From assembly GCF_014211975.1 (NCBI RefSeq), contig NZ_CP060084.1, forward strand, positions 2,108,001-2,172,000: a DNA stretch of 64,000 bases. Direction: 5' to 3'. Positions 34,601 through 49,600 of this stretch are shown here, one piece after another; position 1 is the first letter of the stretch; each line of letters opens with the position of its first letter. A program made the position numbers and the translations under genes. Source of the DNA: Teredinibacter haidensis. Its GTDB lineage: Bacteria > Pseudomonadota > Gammaproteobacteria > Pseudomonadales > Cellvibrionaceae. Below the pieces are notes generated by a model, which worked only from the letters and a program-made list of their open reading frames with translations, did not search any database and had not been told where the DNA came from.

Positions 34601-37600
34601 AAGAAGCTGAGCAAGAAGGATTGAGTCCACGCCGTAATCGGCGAAGACTGAACTTGCGTCAATCTGACCTGGGTTTAACTTTAACTCCGATTCAAATATG
34701 GATTGGAGCCATGCATCAACGATCTGCCGTTCATTATCCTTCAGGGTTTCGCTTTCAAGAGTCTTTGCAAACTGTTTTGCAATGACGGGTACTGGTGCTG
34801 AATCTGTCGAAGAAGTTTGTACATCAGATTGCATCAGTTCTATAGCATTAAATTTGGTGTCGTCCACTACCAATGGCATGATGACCGAATCATGCAGATT
34901 AGCCAACACCTGATCTAATAACTCGCGGCCTTCGTTATCGGTAATGGTCAAGAGCCCAGTATTGTTGTATATCGCACCCGTTGCTTCGCCCATACCAGTT
35001 TCTTTCCAGCTTGGCCATTGAATACTTACGATGGGCGCGGAGCCTTGTGCCATAACATAGTAATCCATGTAGGCGTTCGCCATTGCATAGTCACTTTGGC
35101 CAGTGCCAAGTCGTGGTATCAAAGCGGATACTGATGAGAACAGCAGTGTGAACCGAAGCTGGTTTATATCGACCAGTTGCATAAGGTTCTGTAGGCCATC
35201 GACTTTCGGAGACATGACACGAGCAATGCTTTCTTCAGTTTTACGGATAAACGCAGGGTTTTCACCATCCGCTAAACCGGCAGCGTGAATGACACCTACA
35301 ATATTGCCATCAGAGACTTGAGCGGCATCGTATTGCTTTTTAAGTTCTAGAGGATTATGAAGAGGGAATGGAATCACCTTGACCTCAACACCTTTTTGCT
35401 GAAGCATTTGTATCTTCCTGATTTTGTCCTGAACTGAAATTGGAAATTTCTCAAGCGATGACCATTCGTTTTGCTCGGGAAGCTTCTCCCTTCCAGTCAA
35501 AATAAGGCGCTTCAAACCATAGGTCGCCACCAGGTGTTGTGCGCATAACAACCCTACACCACGCGTTCCGCCTGTGACCAAGACCACGTCTGAATCATTG
35601 AAATTCGTGAAACGAGAGCTTGTATTGCGAAGTGTGGTTTCATGCAGTTGGCTGATGAATCGAGATTCATTTCGATAACAACATTCAACCTCACGAGAGT
35701 GGCTTGCGCTTTCGGTCAAAATGGCGTTCGCCAGCTGCTCCAATTGATGAGCATTCGGATCTAGATCGAGATGGCGTGAAGACAGGCCTGAATACTCGCT
35801 TTGCAGCATGCGATACAGACCCACTCTCGTGGCTCCGGAAAGCTCGATTGACGTATTTTTGTGAAGTTCGAGACCTTGCGTAACGTAAAGAAGCCTCACA
35901 TTATTGGTTCGATTTTTTTCAATAACCGTTTGTAACAATGAAATCCATTTGTTACCGGTTTTGTTGTGCAATGTATCGCCCGCTATCCCGGTCAAGTCCA
36001 TCCATACGTCGCAATCCTCAACGGATTCTGTAAACTCTGTGTGTTCAAGTTCGTATTCAGGAATTAAGCGTGCATGTTCCGCTGTTGCTTGGATAATGTC
36101 GGCCAACGCTTTGGTTTCCACATTGTGGAGCACGATGATGGAACCAGGAGAATTGTTTTTCGCTTGTAGCTCGGAAGGCGTCCACATCTTTTTAAGGAAT
36201 GTCATTCGACGTTCCTTACTTTCCACACGCCCATCTGTAACCGCGTGGCTGACGCCCGTATTATCGAATTCGATACCGCGTAGCTCGATACATGGCACGC
36301 CAACACTGGAGTATATGTCTATATCTACGCAGATGGGGGAACCAGAGTTCTGCTTCGTTTTGTCTGCCTTCGAGAATCTTACCCAGGCGTACATTTCTTC
36401 GTAACATCCGCCCTTAATGCTGAGCGATGCTAAGTTTGCTAAGAAATCTACATGGGCGAGGTTTAATTCAGTGGCGAGTGCTCCGTCTTTAATCCACAAA
36501 CCTACGGAGGATCTAATCGCAGCGTTCACGATTGCTGGATGTAATTCGTAATCCTCTTTGGTACTGACGAGTGATGCAGGTAAACACAATTTAGCAAGAA
36601 GCTCTCGATCACCCTGATATATTTCCTGAATCGTCTGAAGTTTGTCATTAAGCTCGAATCCCATTTCATGGAATATCGCATTGTAGGCCTCTTTAGTAAG
36701 TGGTCCATGAACCATCTGGGATTGAAGGAGGCTGATGTTAATCGACGCAGGCTGTTCATCTGAATGAAACTCAGCACAGCCCTTGAAGTGAACAACAGGA
36801 CTCTCAGGATCATCAGTTTCACTGTAAATTTCATAGTGCAGCCGCCCATCATTTTCCTCATATAGACCGATGTGCGTATCGATACTGGGATCTTCGATAA
36901 GTGCTGGCTGCCCCCAGCTCATTTCAGAAAGTTTGACTGCGGATTCATGACCCTGCCTTCTGGAAGCTACGCATACCGCAGCTCGCGCCATTTCAAGATG
37001 GGCAGCCGTTGAAAGTAACCTTTCACCTGAAATAGCGGTACGATTAATGAAGAATTCCGCACCAGTAAATCGGGAAGTAAAACGCTGTTCTAGTAAATCA
37101 GATGTGTTCTGATGCAACAACGGATGAATGGTCGATACGTTTGATCCCGCATGCGACATAAGGCCAGTGGCCGGTGTTTCCGAGTACCAATATTTTTCTT
37201 TTGCAAATGGATAGCTTGGAAGACTGATACGTCGAGGCTTGAACTCTGTGTATAAACGATTCCAATCTAAACGGAAGCCTTTTACCCAAAGATCAACTAA
37301 TTTGGAAATCTTCTTACGTTCGATCCATTTTTCGATCGCTTCCTGTAACTCTTCGTCACCGGCGAACACGGCTAGCGCTTCTTTATTGCGCTTTACTTGT
37401 CCTTGGTAAACCTCGTCAATATCTTGCTCGCCATTTATATAAGCCTTGAGCTTCTCACAAAGCTCATCGACTGAGCTTACGATTAAGCCCAATCGTTCTT
37501 CCATTGCTTCGCGACCTGTCTGTAGCGTATAAGCAATATTCTCCAACTGCGCACCTGACCGGTTATTACTTCTTTCGTGAGATATAAAATCGAGTAGATT

Positions 37601-40600
37601 CTGCGCAGACATTACCAGTTGGTCCTGTGTTCTTGCGGAAAGTGGGATCACAACCGGAGTAAAAACGGATTGTTGAATCGCCGGTGTTACGTCTTGGTAT
37701 TCTGTGACTATCAGATGTGCGTTACTCCCACCAGCGCCAAAAGATGACACCGCAGCAACGAGCGGAATATTTGTATTATCTTGTTTGGTTGGCTGCCAGT
37801 CATTGAGTTCCTGATTGACGATGAATGGCGTTTGTGGAAAATCGATATTGGAATTTAATACCGACGAATGCAAGGAAGGCACGATTTTTCTATGCTTCAT
37901 TTGCAACAGAATTTTTGTTAAACCGGCAATACCCGCTGCACCCTCACAATGGCCAATATTGGATTTCGTGGAGCCGATGCGACAGAAGCCTTTTTCATTC
38001 GTGTGCTTGCCGAAGGCCTGGGACAGTGCCGCAATTTCGATTGGGTCTCCAAGCTTGGTGCCTGTTCCGTGGGCTTCAATGTAGCTGATGCTATCTGGTG
38101 TTATTTTCGCTTCAGATAGCGCCATCTCGATAACACTGCGCTGAGCTTTCGGATTAGGCACGGTATAGCCGTTGGTCTTACCGCCGTGATTAATTGCACT
38201 GCCGAGAATAACACCGTAAATATGATCTTCATCCTTAACCGCATCTTCCAGGCGTTTTAATAATACAACGCCAACCCCTTCTCCAGGTATGTAGCCTTCA
38301 CCTCCCTCTCCGAAACTTTCGCAGCGGCCTTTAGCAGAAATGAAGCCCGTGGCACTCAAGCCTAAATATTTATTAGGGTGAATTGTGACGTTCACACCAC
38401 CTGCAATTCCTATATCAGTTTTGCGGTGTTTTAAATCCTGACATGCCAAGTGAATTGAAGTTAAAGACGATGAGCACATAGTGTCAATAGTCATGCTCGG
38501 GCCGTGCAAATTTAATACGTACGATACCCTGTTCGCAATACTCGCTAAGCTGCCAGCAATAGCACGGCGATTACCGCGTAAACTTTCTTCCGCACCAAAC
38601 AATTGGTATTCGCTGTACATCACCCCAGCGTAAACACCAATTTGAGCGACTAGATCGTCATGCTGAACACTGTGTAAAGTTTCACGGGTATATCCGGCAT
38701 CTTCGATTGCCATCCATGCGTGCTGCAGGAATAAGCGCTCTTGAGGGTCCATTGCCATCGCTTCGATTGGCGTAATGTTAAAAAACAGCGGATCGAATTC
38801 ATCGACACCCTCGATAAACCCTCCCCATTTACTGTAGTGCATTCCGTTTTTACTGCGATCTTCAGTGTAATAATCTTGCCAATCCCAGCGCTCTTCCGGA
38901 ATCTCGGTTATACAATCCACACCGCTTTGTAACTTTTCCCAATATTCTTGAAGGTTACGGGACTGTGGATAACGGCCACTTAAACCAACAATCGCAATAT
39001 CCAAAGCCGTGTTTTTGCTTGTGTGGTGGTTTACTTGCTGAGTTGCTGTGAAGCGTCTTCGTTTTCTGTTGTTGAGTTTAGCTGTCTTAATTACTGGCTC
39101 AGCTGCAGATTTGGAAGAGGCCGCCATAAACGAGGATGTAGCATTGCTGTTATATAGTGATTGCAAGGTCGCTTCGTACGATTGCAGGAAATAATTGCTC
39201 AGTTCAGAGATCGTCTGATACTCAAAAAATAAAGTTTTCGGTAGTGAGCCAAAGGTTTTTTCCAGTTGGTTCGTCAGGTTAATAGCAAGGATTGAATCCA
39301 TTCCATATTGCTCCAAGGGGGCTTCGGTATCGATCTTTTGCATGGAAAGTTTTAATACAGACGAGAATTGCTTTTTAAGGTACTGCTGAGCTTTCTCTTC
39401 GAGAGTTTTAGCATCTATTACAGAGCTTGGAGCTGTATCCTGCTGCAGCTCATTTCCTATCGTTTTAGAACCCAGTAATGTGCTATGCAATTTTTCAAGT
39501 TGACCTTCTGCAACAGAGACTTGCGCGTGGCCAGAACTCAAACCTTGATAAAACGCTCTCAAGCCTGTTTCTGTTTGCATGGGGATCATTCCGGTGGACT
39601 CAATCATCATTGCTTCACTGGCGGCATCAATTTGCATTCCACCATCTTTCCATAGCGGCCAATTGATCGAGAGCGTACGCCCTTGACGATTCTGTTTGAG
39701 CATTTCGGCACTTCGGTAGCTGGCAAAATGATCCATGAATGCATTGGCTGTCGCGTAGTCAGCCTGTCCGTAATTACCCAGAATCGCTGAAGTTGAGGAA
39801 AACAGCACGAAAAAGTCCAGGCTCATATCACTTGTCGCAGTATGCAGGTTAATCGTCCCTGTTACCTTTGCCGCTAGAACCTGTTCGAATTCTTGTTTTG
39901 TTTTCTTCAGGATAAAGTTGTCAGCAATCACGCCTGCGCAGTGAATAACGCCATCGAGTGCACGATGACTTTGCTGGATCGTGCTGAGCAAATGTTTGAT
40001 CTCGCTTGGCTCTGAAACATCAAGCGAATAGTATTCAACGCGTCCACCAAGGATTTCCAGTTCAGTTAATACAGACTGCTTTTGTTGATCAAGCTGAGAT
40101 CGACCTGTAAGAACCAATGTTACGTTATTGGTTTGCTTTAAAATCTCCCTGGCAAACTGTTGGCCTATTGCCCCCAAACCACCGGTAATCAGATAAATGC
40201 CTTCTTCTTTAAAGTGGCTGTCTGCCAAAGTTTTGTCAGGTGTAAACTCTTCTCGATGTAACACATAGCGTTTTTGGTTCTCGTATTTGACGCAACTATC
40301 TGTTGGATGCGACAAATTCTCCTTGAGGAGTTTGGCTAGGCGTTCTGTAGCCTGGTTAGTGTCAATCTGGATGACCTGCCCCGCTATCCGTGGGTTTTCC
40401 AAGGCTGCGGTTTTTAACAAACTCGACAAACCGAAATACACCGAATGTTCTGGCTGGTCTGGTATGACAATCTGTACAAACGCTTTTTCTTGAGATTTAT
40501 CCCTGAGTAGGACTTGAAGGTGTTCGAAACATTGCGCTGCATATTCGGTGTATTGGCTTGCGATTGTGCTTGCAGTTGCCGCGTTTGCGACGAGTGCATG

Positions 40601-43600
40601 GCAATTACTACTTGGAAGTAAATTACCTAAGGCCTGAGCCTGAGAATCCTCAGGCTCACACATTAAAATCAGGTGTTTCCCATAAGAAGTCTGACTGTTC
40701 GATGAGGAAACGGTCGCTTCAACCCAAGACGGTGTCGTGAGTAAGGTACTGTGTTCTGGATTACCTGATGCAATATGGTTAGTCGATTCGCCCAAGCCAG
40801 CAGGATCGCTGTTGGTATCAAGTACTCGTGAGGAGAAACCGCGCATACTGACACAAAGTACGCCGTGTTCATCGTAAAGATCGATATCCAGCTTTTGTAT
40901 CTTTTGCTTTGCTGGAGAATGCGCGCTAGTGTGACTTGAAGGTCGAACCCAGGCGAACATTTCTGATGTGCAAGCGGACTTCACGAGCAAGGATTCTAGA
41001 GCGAAAGGAAGGCGCGCTGTTAGCTGGGGTTTATCGCTATTAGTCTCGCTATGTTGTTCACTTGCTCCCTTTTCTTTTAATTCAGCCTCGATCATCAAAC
41101 CGATGGAAGACTGAATGGCTGAATCCATTAAGCTTGGGTGAAGGGTGTATTCACTGGTACTCTCGTGCATTGTTACTGGAAGCGAGAGTTTGGCCAGTAG
41201 CTGTTGATCACCCTTAAAGATCTTTTCAATCGCTTGATGCGCTTCACCATAATTTATCCCCATTTCGGAAAACGCCGTGTAACAAGTTTCAGCGTCCAAT
41301 ATCCCTTGAGTCATCTGCGACTGTATTTCAGAAATGTCTATGCGCGTTGGGCGCAGTTCTTCATCGTCTTCCACTTCTATTGAGGATGTTCCTTGAGAGT
41401 GAATAATTTCTTCACCCTTTTCAGATTCGGTATAGATCTCGTAGTGAATTCGACCATCTTCAGCTTCGGCAAGTCCAATGTGTACGTCTTGAGGAGCGTC
41501 GTTCACTGCTATCGGCTGAGTCCAGACAATATTCTCAAGGACTATGCTGGCGTCAGTCTCCGCTAGTCCTGAAGACTTAACAACGGCCGCTCGAGCCATC
41601 TCAAGATAGCTAACACCCGGTAGTATCTTTTTACCATTAATGACATGGTCCCTTAAGAAAAATTCACCGCCACTAAATGTTGACGTAAATCGTTGTTCGG
41701 ACAAGTCGGACGTGTTGCTGTGAAGCAGCGGGTGCATACTTGAAAATTGACTAGTTTCCCCCGACTTTTGCAAGGTGTTGTCTACCCAATAACGTTCTTT
41801 CGCAAAAGGATACCCTGGTGCACTGATGCGTTTCGGCTTTTGATTCTGATACAGTCTGCGCCAGTCGATATTCAGGCCTTTTACCCACAAATCGACAATT
41901 TTGTGATGTTTGGCTTTGGTGATCCAGGTTTCCACTATCAAACTCATATCTTCATCTGCAGTGAAAACGGATAAGAGATTTTTGTCTCTGTTGATGCCTC
42001 CTTGATAGACGCCTTCCAGCTTTTTGTGGTTATTTTTGTCGTTGCTTTTGTTGCTACTTAAATAACCTCTTAACTTTTCTAATAATTCCTTCGTAGAAGA
42101 AACCACCACTCCTAAACGTTCTTCTAAGGGTTCACGCCCAGTCTGCAGAGTAAAGGCAAGATTGGATAAGTTTATGCGATTGTCATTAGCTTCATTCTTT
42201 TGGATAAACTCAATCAGTGATTGCGCGTATTCTTTTAAACGATCCTGATTCTTGGCTGACAAAGGAATGATAACCTTTGATGGTTCAGGTGATTCTAGCG
42301 ATTCACTTTCAACATACTCCTGGATAATCGCGTGTGCATTTGAACCTCCCGCGCCTAACGACGAGATGCAAGCGGTTCTTGGATATTCCTGAGGCTGTCC
42401 GTTTATATCGACAATTGGACGCTTCCAAGGGGTAAGCTGCTGTTGTACGTAGAATGGCGATTTATCAAAGTTGATATTGGGATTGAGCTGTTTGGAATGT
42501 AGCGATGGAACCAGTGTTTTATGTTTCATCTGCATTAGAATTTTGCTAATCCCGGCGATACCCGCAGCAGCTTCCGTGTGACCGATGTTGGATTTCGCAG
42601 ATCCGATTGCACAGAACGCAGTTTTAGGTGTAAAGGTTCCGAATGCTTTGGTTAAGCCAGTAATTTCAATAGGGTCACCCAATGATGTCCCTGTGCCATG
42701 GGCTTCCACGTAGCTTATGCATTCCGGATTAATATTCGCGGTTTGCAGAGCATCAACAATCATCTCCGCATGTGCATTGGGGTTTGGTACTGTGTATCCG
42801 TGCGTCTTACCATCATTATTGATGGCAGTGCCCTTAATAACGGCATAAATATTGTCGCCGTCTGCAATTGATTGCCGCAACGGTTTAATAAACATCGCAC
42901 CGACACCTTCGGATGCAACGAAGCCATCACCACCTTCGCCAAAACTGCGGCATCGTCCCTCGGATGACGACATATTGCCTTGAGCTTGCATAATGTATTT
43001 ATTGGGGTGTATGGAAAGATTCACACCACCTACAACGGCTGCTTCACACTCGCCATTCTTAATGCTGTTAACTGCGATATGTAGAGCGGTCAATGACGAC
43101 GAACACAAGGTGTCGATTGCCATACTTGGCCCGGTTAAATTTAATATATACGAAACACGATTAGCAATTGTTCCGTACGACGCACCGACAGCCATACTGT
43201 TACTTATTCTGTTTGTCGCACCACTAAACAGCTGGTACTCACCATACATAACACCTACAAACACACCAATCTTATGTCTGGCAATTTCCTTACTTGAAGG
43301 AGCGTAACCGGCGTCTTCGAATGTGTGCCAGACCGTTTGAAGAAACAAACGCTCCTGCGGATCCATGAACTCGGCTTCACGTGGTGAAATGTTGAAAAAC
43401 AAGGGATCGAACTCGTCGATACCGCTTATAAATCCTCCCCATTTAGAATGTATTTTGCCTGGGATGGTCTTATCTTCTTCATAGTAATCTCGATAGTCCC
43501 AGCGATCTAAGGGTATTTCCGATACGCAATCTGTCGCGCTTTTCAAGTTATCCCAATATGCATCAATGCTGTCGGATTGAGGAAACTTCCCACTGAGGCC

Positions 43601-46600
43601 GACAATCGCAATGTCAGCGACGCGATAGGGGCGTTGCTCTAACATTGAAAGCTCATTGGCTTGACGGATGTTGGCCATCTGCTGACGATTGTCATGAGCA
43701 ATATCGCTTGTCGCACTTGCGTTAACGCCGAGTAGCTTGTTTACTTGCTTGGTATGTTGATTGAGGAAATACTGCGATAGTTGGTGAATTGTCTGGTATT
43801 CAAAAAACAGCGTTTTAGACAGCTCTCCAAAATCCTTTTCAAGAGCAAAATTCAATTTGGTGATCATAAATGAATTAATGCCATAATGATCAAAGGTAGA
43901 TGTCGAATCGATTTGTGATGCTGGGATTTCTGATACTTCGGATATTATGTCTTTCAGATATTCGGACACATCTGATAGCAATTGATCGTTTTCAGTATTA
44001 GCTACAGAATCACTGGAAGATGTAAGATGAGGCGTTCCGTTAAAAGCACCGTCATAAGTACCAGTCATCGATGCATGTTGGTCTATTACGTTGTTTTCTT
44101 TTTTGATCCAATGGCGTTCTTTGGCAAAAGGATAAGTTGGCAGTGGGGCGCGTTTCGACTTCGTTGGGGTTAATCCCTGCCATGAGAATTTCACGCCCCG
44201 CACCCAATCTTGGGCAAGTAAACCCAGGTTGGTTTGTTTCTCAAGGTGTTTAGCATCACTTGCTGATTTAGCTGTACCTCGATACATACCTGTTCTGTGT
44301 TCAGTTCCTTCGATGAAGTTTTGCAGCATTTGAGCAAGCTCCTGGTGAGATTTCACCACCATTGCAACACGTTCCAACATCTCGGTTCGCCCCATACGTA
44401 ACGTGTGTGCAATGTCAGATAGAGGCGAAACGTTTGTGCTTTGCTTTAAATACTGCAGCAATCGTTGTGCGAGTTGCACTAATTGCGCTTCGGTAGCGGC
44501 AGATAGCAGGATAAGTTGATCTCCCGCTTGCTCCTGTTTACAGTGATTAGTGTACTCTTCTATTACAACATGCCCGCCCGAGCCTGTAGCGCCAAAGGCG
44601 TTAATGAGCGCTCTGCGCGGCTCTGATGTTGTTTGATGCGCGGAGCCGCCGTTTCGTTTCTCTGCCACTTGTTGTTTGGTGGGCTCCCATGGCATTAATT
44701 TTTGGCTGATTTCCAAACCACTATCTTTTAGTTGAATAAGCGGACTCACGGTACCAACATTGACCGTCGGGAAAATTATTTTGTGTTTCAACTGCAATAG
44801 CACTTTCATTAATTGCGACATTGCAGAAGCAGATTCAAGATGACCAATATTTGATTTGACACTGCCAATAAAAATACGTGAGTGTTCAGATGAATCTACA
44901 CCGAACGCATCTTTCAGCGCTGTGATTTCTGTGGCATCGGCTAGGCTCGCGCCAGGCGCTGCAGTTTCTATGTACGAAATCGAACTTGCATCGATACCTG
45001 AATTTTCAATTGCGGTAAGGATGGACTCTTTCTGCAATTTAGGCTTGGAAGATCCCCCGCCAACCCCACGTCCGCTGAAGCCCACCGCAGAGCCTTTAAT
45101 AACACCATGAATGTAATCGCCATCTCTTTCTGCATCAGCCAATGGTTTAATAAGTATCGCACCGACACCTTCTCCAACCACAAATCCACTTCCGTTCTTG
45201 CCAAATGGGTTTGAGCGTCCATCTTTCGAGAGTAAATCCAGGCCCTCTAAGGTACGGTGATGGTATGGATGACTCATAATATTTGCGCCGCCCACAACCG
45301 CCGCCCGACACTCGAGATTTTTTATACTGGTGCAGGCGTAATGAATGGCAGTCATCGCTGAGGAGCACGACGTATTAAGCGCGATACTTGGCCCGTTGAA
45401 CTGGAAGAATTGAGAAATGTTATTAGCGATTGATGAATGCAACGAAATTACTGGGACATTCTGATCTGCCTTCTCGTTATTCGAACTATGGTGTTGGTAG
45501 TCGTCCCACATTGCGCCGACAAAAACACCGATTCTCTGTGAGGCGCGATTTAATTCCTGGCCGGTATACCCGCTATTCTCCAGGCATTCCCATACGACTT
45601 CTAGAAGTAAACGTTCTTGAGGATCGATACTTCTCGCTTCTAAGGGAGAGATGTTAAACAGGCGCGAATCAAAACAATCAATTTGATCGAGAAATGCAGC
45701 TTTGTGGCTGATGTTAGGCGAGCTGACTTCTGGCAGATCACTTCTCCGGTATTCTTCTTCGCGTTCAAACGAAAGCTCTTTGAAACTCTCTCTGCCCTGC
45801 TCGAGGTTTTTCCAGAACTGATCGAGTGTTTCAGCGCCGGGGAATCGACCGCTTATTCCCACAATTGCAATGTCCTGACGCAGGTTTACAGTTTGCTCAT
45901 GTTGCGGTTGCGTAGCATGCTCTTCTAGTCCGTCGTTGTTAGGTTGACGACGGTTCTCCAAAAACTTCCAATCGGCAGGCATTTCCATCTCATAACCGCC
46001 GCATACCAAACTGTGAACGAGCTGATCGCCGTCTTCCAGGTGAAAATCGTCCCGGATCTTGTCAAATAATATTCCACCGATCGGGCAAACACCGATCTCA
46101 AACTCTGCTTGACGATCCATCAATAATTGACCGATATAGCCAGCATCAAGAAGCGCCAGATAGCGACTTTCGTTGTCGAAGTATGGTTTTAAATCTTTTT
46201 CAGGTGATACCAGGAAAACACAAAACTTAGAAGCTTTAAGCTGTTTTCGATTAAAAGGCGTGTAGCACGATTTCAGTTCGCTGGATAATTCTGACGTGAC
46301 AAGTGCGAGTTTGTGTTGCTGCGCATAGTATTGATAAAGGCCTTTCGAAAGTCCTTCGACGCCATTTTCTTTAACATACACAAACACTTTAAGTGAATGA
46401 CTTGCGGTGACAGAAGCGTACAGGTATTGATGACTGTTGCCAATGGTTTTTGGATCCAACAATGACAAAAACTTGCTTAGATTCTCGAACGGTACCGCGC
46501 TTTGAATATACTCACGTTTTGTGGAGCGAAGTTTATAGTATTGGCCAGGAAACTCTTTCTTCTTCAATGAAATGCCTGATCTATTGGTAGGTAAACGCCG

Positions 46601-49600
46601 TAAATTCGGATCGTTTTGAATGTTTTCTTTTTCTTCTTTTGTGGGAAATCTCGCCGTTTCGTGTAGTAGCGCCGTCATTGAGGGATGATTTAACGGGTTT
46701 GCCTGGCTTTGAATGCTTTTGTTCGTTTGACAGAGGTATTCAAAAAGGTTCTTGTCGGTAACGTTTTGTTGTTGAGAATTATCGGTGCTTAAGTTTTCAG
46801 CCAGCATACAGTGAATAAACGCATGGTTTTCATCAAGATCAAAATACTGGCTGATAGCGTTAAACTTAATACTGCTTATCGGTGATAGTGCTAAGCCAAA
46901 GTCCTCTTGCCTGCTTGCAAGTAATTGCCCCATATACCCCGCTTCGAGAACAGAAAGCGTCGCGCTTGTATCTTTGTAGATTGGAAGCAGAGATTTCATT
47001 TGAGCAATGAAAAAAATCGCAAAGCTCGAGTTTTTAAAGGTTTTATGATCGAATTCAAAAAACACACTTTGTTCGATGTTGGTTCCCGAGCTTACAGGAA
47101 AGAGCGAGTGATTTTTGGGGTGGTAATAATAAATGCCCTGAGTCAGCCCTTCAATTGCACTATCTTTGATGTATACATAAGTCTGAACAGGGTTGAGACC
47201 ACCTGCCGATGCATACAAATATTTTCCTTCCTGATCGACCTTCTCTTGTCGAAGTAATGATAAAAACTCACCAAGGCGATCCAGTGATGAAGACTCCTCC
47301 GGAGTGGTTTGTGCCATAGATGATCCGATGTACGCAGAATCAATAAAATCGCTGTCTTTTAGCTTTATTCGCGCTGCGTTAGATGCAGCAGTTTGAAATT
47401 CCATTTGAATTGAAGAGCTCGCAGCTGACGAATTTATAATTGACGGCGATTTACTGTCCCTTTGCGTATTGGAAACCGTGGTCAGGCTAGCGTTATCCGT
47501 TTTAGTTTTGGCGAGTTCGTTCTGTAAATAGAGAGAAATGGCATCGACTGTTGGATTGTCTAAGAATACTTCAACAGGTACCATAACAAGCAGTTCCTCC
47601 TGGATCTTCTCTACCACTTGCACCATGGTGAATGACGTTGCTCCATGTTCGAATAAGTCATCGTCTACGGTTATGTCTGCGCTATCTAACAACTCAGTGA
47701 AGTAAGTGAGAACCTGAGCGTGTAAAGCATTCAGGCTAAGGGCTTCAAAAGTGTCGACTTCAGAACTGGATCGACCAGGCGCAGTGTGGTTTTCGGGATT
47801 AAGAACCAAACTTGTCGCGGCTGAATTACTATTGTTCGGCATAAGTTCAGCTACATATTTTGCAATCGCCTCCACTGAGGGAGAATCTAAAAATATCTCG
47901 ACAGGAATAGTTATCGACAAATCATTTTGAACTCTCTCGACAACCTGCACCATTGTAAAAGATGTGGCGCCACACTCGAAAAGATCTTCATGTACAGTTA
48001 ATTCATGTGTATCCAAAAGCTCACTGAAATGTTGCAATAGCATGGATTCAATCTCTGAGTTATCCAATGAGTATTGAAATCCGGCTTCTGACGATGATGA
48101 TTCATTCTGAGCCGTTTGCTCTGTGCCTGCTGAGAGTACTCCGAACAAGTACGCGGCAATGGCCCGCATTGTTGGTGTATCTAAGAAGACCTCGACAGGT
48201 ATTGTTGTGCCGTAATCATTTTGAATATTCTCCACCACTTGCACCATGGTGAAAGACGTTGCGCCGTGCTCAAACAGATCATCATTGAAACCAATGTCTC
48301 GGGCATCCAGTAAGTCTATAAAATATTTTTGTAGCGTCGAGCTGAGGGTATCAATGCTTTGGGCTGGTGTACTAGATGGGGTTATTGGTTTATCGGGTGC
48401 CTCAACGACAGGCTGCTGATCTCTGGTGCTTAGAGATGTTTCCAGATAATCTGCGATAGCGCTCACGGTGGGAGAATCGAGAAATACTTCTACTGGAATA
48501 TTGATGTCATGACGGTCTTGTATTTTTTCAACCATTTGCACCATCGTAAATGATGTAGCACCTAGTTCAAACAAGTCTTCGTCGACTTCCAATACGTCGA
48601 TATCCAACAATGACAAAAAGTCTGACCTTAGTTCGACTACTAGCTTTTGCTTTCTTTGTGACGATACTGATTCGCTTTGTTCTTGAGGTGTGTGTGTAAT
48701 CTGGGCTTTGGCACCTTCGCCTTTTTCCTGCTTTTGTGTTAACTGGAGTAAGGCTTTCCGATCGACCTTTCCGTGCGTCGTCACCGGAATTTCATCGACG
48801 TGAACTACAGCATTTGGGAGCATGTAATCCGGTAAACTTGTTCGGAGAAATCCGCGGATTTGTTTTAGCGAAATAGTTTGTCGCGAAACAATAAAAGCCA
48901 CTAGCTCCGGATTTATAGTTCCTTCCCCTTTCACCAATACTACAGAGTGTTCGATATCCTTATGTTGATTGATCGAATTTTCAATTTCCCCAAGTTCAAT
49001 ACGGAAGCCGCGAAGTTTAACTTGCGAATCAAGCCGTCCTAAGTACTCGATATTTCCGTCTGCCAGCAAACAGGCCTCGTCACCAGTTCGATAGAGCTGG
49101 GGGCTTCTACTTAATTGTGTCGGAAGAGGATTATTAATGAACGCTTTAGCGGTGATCTCATCGCGATTCAAATATCCCTTTGCTAACCCTACTCCGCCAA
49201 TGTATAGCTCTCCACTCTCTCCAGGCGCAACTGGCGCAAAGTTTTCGTCGAGTATGAAGAGCTGAATATTGCTGATAGGACGTCCAATTGGCACTTTTTG
49301 ATCTTCTCGGAGCTCACATTCCCAATAGCTCACATCCACCGCGGCTTCTGTTGGGCCATATAGGTTATGAAGCTTTGAGGGCATGGTTTCAATAAATTTT
49401 GTGGTTAACTCATAAGACAGCGCTTCTCCACTTGCGAAAACATGCTTAAGTGACTCGCATTGTGCAGCTGTCGGCTGGTTTAGAAAGAAACGCAGCATAG
49501 ACGGCACGAAATGGCAGATCGTAATGTTTTCTTGTTGGATAAGGCTTATAAGATAGGCATTGTCTTTGTGTCCTTTCGGCTTGGCAAAAACAAGAGATGC

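Noticed and set aside
35904..36404. 166-codon plus-strand frame inside the megasynthase
   Set aside because: Antisense to KR/DH coding sequence; no family features.
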